From NCBI GenBank assembly GCA_023128035.1, contig JAGMES010000068.1, positions 1 to 22,604 of the forward strand: a stretch of 22,604 bases of DNA. The letters run 5' to 3'. Below the pieces are notes generated by a model. The model did no database searches, was not told the origin of the DNA, and saw only the letters and a list, made by a program, of their open reading frames with translations. The position numbers and the translations under genes were made by a program. Below are positions 16,082 through 22,604 of this stretch, one piece after another. Origin of the DNA: Halanaerobiales bacterium (GTDB taxonomy: Bacteria > Bacillota_F > Halanaerobiia > DY22613). Each line of letters starts with the position of its first letter. Within the stretch, counting starts at the first letter, position 1.

Positions 16082-16111
16082 TTGACATAGTAGAGTGTTT
16101 TTTGCTAAAAT
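16082..16111 (+). promoter_or_regulatory. Sigma-A-type promoter for queT
   Basis: TTGACA (16082-16087) is separated by 18 bases from TAAAAT (16106-16111), about 50 bases before the queT start. The untranslated leader is short (about 40 bases) and I see no preQ1 riboswitch in it. Confidence 0.7.
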
Positions 16112-16159
16112 AGTGATGAGTAATAAAGTATGCATTAAATAATTTAGGGGGAGAAAATT

Positions 16160-16624
16160 TTGCAAACAAAACAACTTGTACGTGGTGGAATTATCGCAGC
16201 GATTTATGTTGTATTAACAATGCTTTTGGCACCTATTAGCTTTCAAGCAATTCAACTTAGGGTTTCGGAAGCGTTAACTGTGTTACCAATTCTGTTTCCT
16301 GAAGCAGTCCCAGCATTATTTGTGGGTGTATTGATTTCTAATATTCTGGGAGGTCTTGGTTTGGCGGATATTATTGGTGGAAGTTTAACAACGTTAATTG
16401 CTGCATATTTGACATATCGATATCGTAAGAGTATTATCGCATACTTAAGTCCAGTAGTTTTAAACGCTTTTTTAATCAGTATATATCTACACATTATATT
16501 TGGTCTTCCTTACTGGTTGAATGTGATAGCAATTGGTGTAAGTGAAGCTTTAGTTGTTTTTTTGATAGGTTATCCTTTAATACAGTATTTAAAAAGAAAG
16601 CAGATCAAAAAGGCTTTAGATTAA
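16160..16624 (+). CDS. queT: QueT family transporter, probable queuosine-precursor importer subunit
   Basis: The 154-residue protein has about five membrane segments and the QueT family signature QLRVSEALTVLPILFPEAVPALFVG in its first third, followed by GCLIANI-like ISNILGGLGLADIIGGSLTT. QueT proteins are substrate-binding (S) components of energy-coupling-factor transporters, thought to take up queuosine precursors such as preQ0/preQ1. The shared ATPases and the EcfT scaffold are not encoded here. TTG 16160 is the start; it follows AGGGGGAG, and the next in-frame methionine lies inside the first membrane segment. The gene has its own promoter and stands alone. Confidence 0.88.
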   Translation: MQTKQLVRGGIIAAIYVVLTMLLAPISFQAIQLRVSEALTVLPILFPEAVPALFVGVLISNILGGLGLADIIGGSLTTLIAAYLTYRYRKSIIAYLSPVVLNAFLISIYLHIIFGLPYWLNVIAIGVSEALVVFLIGYPLIQYLKRKQIKKALD

Positions 16625-16652
16625 GAATAACTAACTTAACTTCCCATTAAAT

Positions 16653-16682
16653 AATATATTTAGCTTATAAGCTAAATATATT
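16653..16682. repeat. Perfect AT-rich palindrome, 15 bp per arm
   Basis: AATATATTTAGCTTA is followed directly by its reverse complement, with no loop. It lies 28 bases after the queT stop and 3 bases before the large stem element. It might end queT transcripts, but it has few G-C pairs and no clean T-run after it. Confidence 0.85.
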
Positions 16683-16685
16683 TAG

Positions 16686-16798
16686 TTTAACAACTTTCGG
16701 AAGGGCTTTATACGCTCACCGAAAGCTAACTTAGTTTAGAATAGCTATTCCCACTTGTAGAAGATGGAGGACTTACGCCTTCCGAAATTGTTGTTAAA
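16686..16798 (+). ncRNA. Candidate structured RNA or small inverted-repeat element, family not recognised
   Basis: TTTAACAACTTTCGGAAGG (16686-16704) pairs with CCTTCCGAAA plus GTTGTTAAA (16778-16787 and 16790-16798), giving 19 pairs with one 2-base bulge. The 73 enclosed bases fold further: GCTTT/AAAGC (16705-16709 with 16722-16726), an alternative AGCTA/TAGCT (16724-16728 with 16742-16746), and a hairpin CCACTT/AAGaTGG (16751-16756 with 16761-16767) with a GTAG loop. A long closing stem around a multibranch junction suggests a structured RNA. The near-perfect ends would also fit a MITE-like mobile repeat. I could not match it to a riboswitch, T-box, 6S or SRP RNA consensus. Strand is assumed from the flanking genes. 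Confidence 0.5.
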
Positions 16799-16837
16799 AA
16801 TGTTACGGGATTTATATCTTCAGTGCTAGTCATATGT

Positions 16838-16843
16838 TATAAT
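16838..16843 (+). promoter_or_regulatory. -10 element (extended) for the DUF445 gene
   Basis: TATAAT preceded by TGT lies 48 bases before ATG 16892. The expected -35 position has no strong match. It lies downstream of the structured element, so the DUF445 transcript would not contain that element. Confidence 0.55.
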
Positions 16844-16891
16844 AGGTTATATGCAATGGTACTGTGGTTTAGAAAAGGAGGGGTTTATGAA

Positions 16892-18505
16892 ATGAATGAG
16901 GTAGTATTTATTGCTAGCCCTCTTGTGGGTGCAGGGATAGGTTATGTGACCAATTGGATTGCGATAAAAATGCTTTTTAGGCCTTTAAAACCAATCAAAA
17001 TATTTGGTAAAGAGATTTCTGCTTTTCAGGGAGTTATACCAAAAAGACAGAAAGATTTGGCTCAAAGTGTTGGTAATACAGTAGGAGAACATCTTTTGAC
17101 AGAGGATGCATTTCAGAACATCCTTTCTTCTGATGAAACACAGTTTCGAATCCGCGAGTTGGTACGTGATACAATTGGAAATTTTCAAAATGAAGAACGA
17201 ACGATAGATCAACTATTAGAAATGGCGATTCCTCAATTTGAAGAACGAGATAAGTTATACAAACAAGTGAACGAGGTAATTACTTCTTTTATTTTAGAAA
17301 CTATTCGTTCAGAAAAAATTATAGAAAATGTTGAAGAGTATTTAACGAATTTTTTTCAGAAAATGATTTATGACGAAGATAATCAATTTATTCAATCACC
17401 TTATTATCATAAATTAAAAGAAATTCTCCGTGAATATTTAATGATTAGTCTTAAAAATCCAATTGTTTTTCAAAGAGTGAACGAGTTTTTACAGGCAAAA
17501 GTTACGAATTGGCAAGAAAGTGATGAAAGAATTGACGATTTGCTTCCAGAAAACGTTTTGATGGGAATTCAGTCTATGCTTGTAGGATTGTCTCCTAAAT
17601 TGACAAAACAATTAATTGGTTATCTCAATTCTTCTGAAATTCGCCAGCAGATCACTGGTAAGATTGAGGAATTCTTTGATCAAGGTCTTTTGATGAGTCT
17701 TGTAGGTAAACTATTCGGTAATAAGACTGTTATTGCAAATCAAATCGTCGAAAAGATAATTGAGTTTATTAATGAAACAGATAACCAAAATCGGATTTTA
17801 GACAAGATTACCGAAATGATAGATAATATTCTAAATACTCGAATTTCAAATATTGCAGAACGTGTTAATGACAATATGATTTTTAGTGTCAGCGAATTTT
17901 TGGTATCTAAAGTTGCTTCACCAGAATTTATTGATAATTGTTTGGAAAGCTTAGAGGATATCTTTTTAGGTAAAAATGAAGTAGAAAAGTCTTCCCATCA
18001 AGTTGCTTTAATTCAAGAAGTACCTGCTATCCCAGGAATGGAAGAATTTTCTTCAGACCAACTTCCAGAGCAAAACCCAGTCATGAAGGCTCTTAATGAT
18101 GGAGAAATAAAAGATTTAATCAGAAAGTTGATTAGGGATTTTCTACATGCAGATTTTGTGGAAAATGGGATCAGTCAATTGATTTCTGGACAACTTATTC
18201 AGTTGCGACAAAGGAAAGTTCAGTCTTTCTTGGGTAATATTAAGCTGACCACGATTGAAAAAGCTGAGAATGGTTTTTTGGCAGTATTAGATTTTCTTTA
18301 TCGAAATTATCTTGGTAAGATTATTGACCTTTTGAAATTTGATAAATTGGTTGAAGAAAAAATTCTCTCATTTGATTTAGAGGAGATAGAGGCACTTGTT
18401 TTACAAGTTATGAGTGTGGAACTTCGTGCTATTACCTGGTTTGGATTTTATTTAGGTTTATTAATGGGGTTGGTGACGCCATTTATTAGCATGATTTTAG
18501 GGTGA
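16892..18505 (+). CDS. DUF445 (YheB-like) membrane protein
   Basis: The 537-residue protein has the DUF445 hallmarks. At the N-terminus is a membrane segment running into GYVTNWIAIKMLFRP (17-31). A phenylalanine-rich KIFGKEISAFQGVIPKRQKDLA follows, then a long helical soluble region. A C-terminal membrane segment ends it (WFGFYLGLLMGLVTPFISMILG). The family resembles B. subtilis YheB; its function is not established. I chose ATG 16892, which follows AAAAGGAGGGG, over an upstream in-frame GTG at 16823 that overlaps the promoter. ATG 16887 opens only a two-codon frame (ATG AAA TGA). Confidence 0.87.
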   Translation: MNEVVFIASPLVGAGIGYVTNWIAIKMLFRPLKPIKIFGKEISAFQGVIPKRQKDLAQSVGNTVGEHLLTEDAFQNILSSDETQFRIRELVRDTIGNFQNEERTIDQLLEMAIPQFEERDKLYKQVNEVITSFILETIRSEKIIENVEEYLTNFFQKMIYDEDNQFIQSPYYHKLKEILREYLMISLKNPIVFQRVNEFLQAKVTNWQESDERIDDLLPENVLMGIQSMLVGLSPKLTKQLIGYLNSSEIRQQITGKIEEFFDQGLLMSLVGKLFGNKTVIANQIVEKIIEFINETDNQNRILDKITEMIDNILNTRISNIAERVNDNMIFSVSEFLVSKVASPEFIDNCLESLEDIFLGKNEVEKSSHQVALIQEVPAIPGMEEFSSDQLPEQNPVMKALNDGEIKDLIRKLIRDFLHADFVENGISQLISGQLIQLRQRKVQSFLGNIKLTTIEKAENGFLAVLDFLYRNYLGKIIDLLKFDKLVEEKILSFDLEEIEALVLQVMSVELRAITWFGFYLGLLMGLVTPFISMILG

Positions 18506-18531
18506 TAGTGCGGCAGGGACATATAAAAATG

Positions 18532-18594
18532 AAAGGATGGTAAAAAACGTTGCTGGGAAATATCCCTGATGCAACTTATTTTTACCATCCTTTT
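18532..18594. terminator. Two-way terminator between the DUF445 gene and glgP
   Basis: AAAGGATGGTAAAAA (18532-18546) pairs perfectly with TTTTTACCATCCTTT (18579-18593). Inside are GTTGC/GCAAC (18549-18553 with 18571-18575) and GGGA/TCCC (18555-18558 with 18563-18566). T-runs on both strands suit the convergent genes on either side. Confidence 0.88.
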
Positions 18595-18623
18595 CTAAAT
18601 TGTGTTGGTTTATGGTTTGGCTA

Positions 18624-20276
18624 CTATACTAAAGAAGGTACTTCTTGTTTTGCTTTGAATGCAGGTGTATATAGTTTTTCGTAATAATCTTCGACCATTC
18701 GGTGTGCAGAGAATTTATAATGGGACATGTCAATACTTGATCTCATCATTTTTGACCAGCGTTCTCGGTCATTGTAGAAGGTTGGGAGGATGCTGTTATA
18801 GAGCAGATGGTATAGGGCTTGTAAGTCTCGTTCATCTTCACTTGCTTTAACTGGTAGACTATCGAAGACTTCGTCGATTAACCAGCCGCTCTCCTCATGA
18901 ACTGGCCCTTCTGCTACCCAACCGTCAATTACGCTTAAATTTAGGATACCATTCATAGCTGCTTTCATTCCAGAAGTACCACTAGCTTCTAGTGTCCTTT
19001 TAGGATTATTAAGCCAGATATCACAACCAGAGGTCATATATCTTCCAATTTCCATATCGTAATTTTCTAAGAAGACTACATTGTTAGGATACTTTTGGGA
19101 CATTTGAACAAGTTTTTGAATAATCTCTTTTCCAGGGTTATCATTTGGATGTGCCTTTCCAGAGAATATTAACTGAATTTTTCCTTCTCTGAGTAAAGGA
19201 TCTATCGCATCAGCGTTTCTAAAGATTAATTCTCCTCTTTTATATGGTGCTGCTCTTCTAGCGAAACCGATAGTTAAAGTTTCAGGATTAAGATTTTTAC
19301 TTGTTTTTTTATTTACATAATTAATAAGAGTTTCTTTAGCTTTAAAATGTGGTTCCCAAAGATCTTCATTTTTTTCGTAAGCTTTTCTTATATCAGGATC
19401 TTGCCAGGTTTTTGCATGTATTCCATTTGTGATGCTGATAATATCAGTTTTATTTGGGATGTGTTGCCACATTCTGTTGGCAGTTGCAGTGTGAAGTTTT
19501 GAGACTCCATTAGCTAAATATGACATTTTTAAACCAGCAACTGTCATAATAAAGGGATCATCTCCTAATGATTTTATTTGTTCATAACTCAAGCCATTAT
19601 TCGCTTGCATATATTGGAGAGTTCCAAAGTCGTGTGATTCATTTCCGGCTAAAACTGGTGTATGAGTTGTAAAAATGATTTCTTTTTTGGTCGCTTGCAT
19701 TGCTTCATCGAAGTCCATACCTTTGGTCATTTTTTCGTTTATTAATTCAAAACCTGCAAAAATTGCATGTCCTTCATTGAAATGGTAGATATCTACATCG
19801 ATTTCTAGAGAACGCAGAGCGCGTACTCCACCAATTCCTAAAATAATCTCATTTGCTAACCGATCCTGTTCTACACCGCCATATAGTTTATTGGTCATCC
19901 AACCATTAGGTGTATCAGGATAACCTGCATCTAAAAGATATAGAGGAACATTTCCAAACTGCTCTGTTTTCCAGATTTTACATTGAACAGGTAAACCTCT
20001 GACGTTAACTTCAACTGTTACTCCAGTATCTTCAAGAAAATTAAAATCATAGGTTTGATAAGTATCATATGGCCAACCATTTTCACCGATAAATTGGTTG
20101 GTATAATCCTGACGCCAAAGAATCCCTACCCCAACCACGGGAAGATTTAAATCTTTAGCTGCTTTAAGATAATCACCAGCTAAAATCCCTAATCCTCCAC
20201 AATAAATATGAAGATCATTATCGATACCGAATTCCATACAAAAATATGCAACACGTGGTTTTTTCATATTTTTCAT
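18624..20276 (-). CDS. glgP: Alpha-glucan (glycogen) phosphorylase, short form
   Basis: The 550-residue enzyme releases glucose 1-phosphate from glycogen or maltodextrin using pyridoxal phosphate. It belongs to the short alpha-glucan phosphorylase group, well below the roughly 800 residues of classical enzymes. Evidence is the opening VAYFCMEFGID then YCGGLGILAGDYLKAA (25-40), HFNEGHA (165-171), TTHTPVLAGN (203-212), TNGIHAKTW (283-291), FARRAAPYKR (338-347) and the cofactor region EASGTSGMKAAMNG, where K438 would bind pyridoxal phosphate. On its strand the start ATG follows AAAGGAG with 7-base spacing. It is the only confident minus-strand gene. A CTGACA/TATATT promoter lies upstream and the two-way terminator lies downstream. 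Confidence 0.95.
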   Translation of the reverse strand: MKNMKKPRVAYFCMEFGIDNDLHIYCGGLGILAGDYLKAAKDLNLPVVGVGILWRQDYTNQFIGENGWPYDTYQTYDFNFLEDTGVTVEVNVRGLPVQCKIWKTEQFGNVPLYLLDAGYPDTPNGWMTNKLYGGVEQDRLANEIILGIGGVRALRSLEIDVDIYHFNEGHAIFAGFELINEKMTKGMDFDEAMQATKKEIIFTTHTPVLAGNESHDFGTLQYMQANNGLSYEQIKSLGDDPFIMTVAGLKMSYLANGVSKLHTATANRMWQHIPNKTDIISITNGIHAKTWQDPDIRKAYEKNEDLWEPHFKAKETLINYVNKKTSKNLNPETLTIGFARRAAPYKRGELIFRNADAIDPLLREGKIQLIFSGKAHPNDNPGKEIIQKLVQMSQKYPNNVVFLENYDMEIGRYMTSGCDIWLNNPKRTLEASGTSGMKAAMNGILNLSVIDGWVAEGPVHEESGWLIDEVFDSLPVKASEDERDLQALYHLLYNSILPTFYNDRERWSKMMRSSIDMSHYKFSAHRMVEDYYEKLYTPAFKAKQEVPSLV

Positions 20277-20322
20277 GTTTCAAACTCCTTTTTATTTTTT
20301 AGTGTACGATAATAAGGTCTAA

Positions 20323-20352
20323 AATATAATGCTTTAAACGAAAAATTGTCAG
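20323..20352 (-). promoter_or_regulatory. Promoter for glgP
   Basis: On the minus strand CTGACA (20347-20352) is spaced 18 bases from TATATT (20323-20328), about 45 bases before the glgP start. The -10 overlaps a TATAAT on the other strand. Confidence 0.6.
20325..20330 (+). promoter_or_regulatory. Possible -10 element reading towards the chemoreceptor-like gene
   Basis: A perfect TATAAT on the + strand lies 53 bases before ATG 20383. No good -35 is seen. It overlaps the glgP -10, so the two directions could exclude each other. Confidence 0.4.
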
Positions 20353-20382
20353 ATAAATTTCGACATTAAAGGGGGGTTTGAG

Positions 20383-20833
20383 ATGTTATATGTTGATGGT
20401 GGAATCATGAGAAGAATTGATCACTCAACTTTATAATGCAGTTTGTTCTTTAGTTGAAGTAACTGATAAAAATGAATCTCATCTTGCCGAAACCCATCAA
20501 ATTTTGGCTTTCATTAATAAAGTTGCAGGACAAATAAAATTATTAGGGTTAAATGCATCTATTGAAGCTGTGCGTGCTGGAAGTGAAGGTGTAGTAGCTG
20601 AAGAAATTCGCAAATTGGCTAATGATTCTCAAGATTCTACCCAAAGAATTAATAATATTATTGATTTAATTAAGTCTTCTACCAGTGAAACACTTCAGTT
20701 TGTAAAAAGAATCGAAGAAACTTCGAAAACTTTTGTCAACTATCTTTCAAAAAATATTCATTTTTTTGAAGGTTTTTTTTTTCGTATGTCGAAAATTCAT
20801 AAAGAAATCATTTGTATGAGTGAGAGGGGTTGA
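20383..20833 (+). pseudogene. Chemoreceptor (MCP) signalling-domain remnant with a frame break near its start
   Basis: A strong site (AAAGGGGGG) precedes ATG 20383, but that frame stops after 17 codons (TAA 20434-20436). The MCP-like sequence lies in another frame, openable only from TTG 20417, which lacks a ribosome site. Residues from there show the chemoreceptor hairpin tip (FINKVAGQIKLLGLNASIEAVRAG, then VVAEEIRKLANDS, spanning about residues 32-70 of 138). Compared with the usual RAGExGRGFAVVAEE, about four residues (RGFA) are missing just after the tip. There is no sensor or membrane segment, and the CheA/CheW-binding coiled coil is far shorter than in working receptors. A T10 run at 20773-20782 may add another shift. 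The ABC exporter gene starts 6 bases after its stop. A short working protein made by frameshifting is less likely. Confidence 0.6.
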
Positions 20834-20839
20834 TAAAAA

Positions 20840-22564
20840 ATGTTGAAAAAATTTTTGAGTTATTACCGTCCTCATCTAAAATTATTTAGTCTTGATCTGG
20901 TATGTGCTTTTTTGATGACTGGCATTGATTTAATTTTCCCAATGATTACGCGGAGTTTTATCAATGATATAATTCCTAACGGAAAATACATGTTATTTTG
21001 GAAATTTTCCGTTTTCCTTTTATTTCTCTATGCTGTCAGATCAATTTTTCAGTATGTTATCGAATATTGGGGCCATGTGGTAGGTATTCGAATGCAAGCA
21101 GATATGCGACGTGATCTGTTTACTCATCTTCAGTCTTTATCTTTTTCTTATTATGATAAAGCTCGTACTGGACAAATTATGTCCCGGGTTATCAGTGATT
21201 TGACTAATATTAGTGAAGCGGCTCATCACGGGCCAGAGGATTTGTTTATTTCAACGATTATGCTCATCGGAGGATTCCTTGTTCTTATAAAAATTAATGT
21301 TCAGTTAACATTACTAATTTTTGCTTTGATTCCTTTGATTATTTGGTTTGCTGCAAAAAAACGTGCAAAAATGATGGGCGAGTTTCGCAATGTACGGAAA
21401 AAAGCTGCAGATATTAACGCTCAATTGGAAAGCAGCGTTACTGGAATTAGAGTTGCAAAAGCGTTTACTAATGAAGATTATGAGTTCGAAAAGTTTTCAA
21501 AGAATAATAATTTTCTAAAGAATTCACTTGAGAAATCGTTTCAAGCGATGGCAGAATTTTATACGGGTATAAATTTTTTAGCCAATCTTTTGAAATTAAC
21601 AGTATTGGTAGGTGGAGGACTTTTTGTTTTTCAGGGAAAAATTAATTATGGTGATCTAGTAGCTTATTTGCTTTATATTCATCTCTTTATTACTCCAATC
21701 CGTAATTTATCTCATTTATTACAGCAATTTCAGCAGGCAGTAGCAGGTTTTGAACGATTTGTTGAAATTTTAGAAATTAAACCTGAAATTCAGGATAAAA
21801 ATGATGCGAAAGAGTTGACGAATGTAAAAGGTAATATTATTTTTGAAGAAGTAACTTTTAGTTATGATAATCAAGAAAAAGTTTTAAAAAATATCAATTT
21901 AAATTTGGAAAAAGGGAAAACTTTAGCGGTTGTTGGCCCTTCTGGTGGAGGGAAATCTACTCTATGTAATCTTATACCACGTTTTTATGAAGTGGAATCT
22001 GGTCAGATATTGATCGATGGATTTTCAATAAAAGATATTACTCTGGCTTCACTTAGAGGGAATATTGGTGTTGTACAGCAAGATGTCTTTCTTTTCTCGG
22101 GTACTATTGGAGAAAATATTCTTTATGGGTCGCCTGATGCTACTGAAAAAGAAATTATTTTTGCTGCGAAGAATGCAAATATTCATGATTTTATAATGCA
22201 ACTTCCTGATCAATATGATAGTTATGTAGGTGAACGAGGAATTCGTCTTTCTGGAGGTCAAAAGCAACGAATTTCTATTGCTCGTGTTTTTTTGAAAAAT
22301 CCTCCAATTTTACTTCTGGATGAAGCGACCTCTTCTTTGGATAATGAGAGTGAAGTTATTATTCAACAAGCTTTAGAAAGATTGGCAAATAATAGGACGA
22401 CTATAGTGATTGCTCATAGATTATCAACGATTAAAGATGCTGATAGAATTGTTGTCTTGACAGAAAATGGAATTCAGGAACAAGGAACCCATGGCTATTT
22501 GTTAACAAGAAACGGCTTGTATGCTAAGTTATATAATGCGCAGTTTGGTGAATACACTGCATGA
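20840..22564 (+). CDS. ABC exporter, fused membrane and ATPase domains (MsbA/LmrA type)
   Basis: This 574-residue half-transporter has about six membrane segments in residues 15-300, containing the coupling-helix stretch FSYYDKARTGQIMSRVISD (102-120). The ATPase domain follows: Walker A GPSGGGKST (366-374), Q-loop Q413, signature LSGGQ (470-474), Walker B ILLLDEATSSLD (490-501) and switch histidine H526. Length is normal for the type. It would work as a dimer; no second half-transporter lies within the window, so either a homodimer or a partner gene beyond 22604 is possible. Substrates of this group include lipids, drugs and peptides and cannot be told from sequence. ATG 20840 follows GAGAGGGG. 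Confidence 0.94.
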   Translation: MLKKFLSYYRPHLKLFSLDLVCAFLMTGIDLIFPMITRSFINDIIPNGKYMLFWKFSVFLLFLYAVRSIFQYVIEYWGHVVGIRMQADMRRDLFTHLQSLSFSYYDKARTGQIMSRVISDLTNISEAAHHGPEDLFISTIMLIGGFLVLIKINVQLTLLIFALIPLIIWFAAKKRAKMMGEFRNVRKKAADINAQLESSVTGIRVAKAFTNEDYEFEKFSKNNNFLKNSLEKSFQAMAEFYTGINFLANLLKLTVLVGGGLFVFQGKINYGDLVAYLLYIHLFITPIRNLSHLLQQFQQAVAGFERFVEILEIKPEIQDKNDAKELTNVKGNIIFEEVTFSYDNQEKVLKNINLNLEKGKTLAVVGPSGGGKSTLCNLIPRFYEVESGQILIDGFSIKDITLASLRGNIGVVQQDVFLFSGTIGENILYGSPDATEKEIIFAAKNANIHDFIMQLPDQYDSYVGERGIRLSGGQKQRISIARVFLKNPPILLLDEATSSLDNESEVIIQQALERLANNRTTIVIAHRLSTIKDADRIVVLTENGIQEQGTHGYLLTRNGLYAKLYNAQFGEYTA

Positions 22565-22604
22565 TTCGACCACAAAAAGTAGTCACACTCACATAGTATA
22601 TATA

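Noticed and set aside
16686..16798. tRNA, T-box, 6S or SRP RNA for the stem element
   Set aside because: No T-loop (GTTCGA), no T-box AGGGTGG sequence, no 6S-like central bubble that I can draw and no SRP GGAAG tip; left as unclassified.
1..22604. CRISPR arrays, insertion sequences and tRNA genes
   Set aside because: I saw no spaced direct-repeat arrays, no transposase or integrase frame and no tRNA-like cloverleaf in the window.

Overview
The window looks like chromosome from a low-GC, endospore-forming Firmicute. The evidence is an alpha/beta-type small acid-soluble spore protein, a YaaR-family protein, a YheB-like DUF445 membrane protein, a QueT transporter, AAGGAGG-type ribosome sites and TTGACA/TATAAT-type promoters. 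Base composition and family mix would fit a clostridial or halanaerobial lineage, but nothing here fixes the genus. Apart from glgP, every confidently called gene reads on the + strand.

Region A (1-4977) is a compact operon. It holds a decayed radical SAM-type gene, an intact radical SAM enzyme, an ABC ATPase, two overlapping ABC-2 permeases and an S51-family serine peptidase. This layout resembles clusters that modify a ribosomally made peptide, export it and process it. No precursor peptide is visible, so it would have to lie upstream of the window or elsewhere. An intrinsic terminator follows at about 5152-5186, inside a 425-base spacer that also holds possible gene debris.

Region B (5403-12780) is a complete type I restriction-modification operon: hsdM, hsdS, hsdR and a YgjP/DUF45 zinc metallopeptidase gene, linked by ATGA overlaps or direct abutment and closed by a terminator. 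A perfect 15-bp inverted repeat lies near the start of hsdR.

Region C (12781-18623) is mostly housekeeping: a DUF72 protein, a YaaR protein, a membrane-anchored HD-GYP protein, the spore protein (apparently started on ATT and carrying an internal duplication), QueT and a DUF445 membrane protein. Between queT and the DUF445 gene lie a 15-bp AT-rich palindrome and an unexplained element closed by a 19-bp stem, which I regard as the best candidate for an undescribed structured RNA or small mobile repeat. A two-way terminator separates the DUF445 gene from convergent glgP.

Region D (18624-22604) holds glgP on the minus strand. A divergent promoter region separates it from a short, probably broken chemoreceptor-like gene and a full-length ABC exporter half-transporter.
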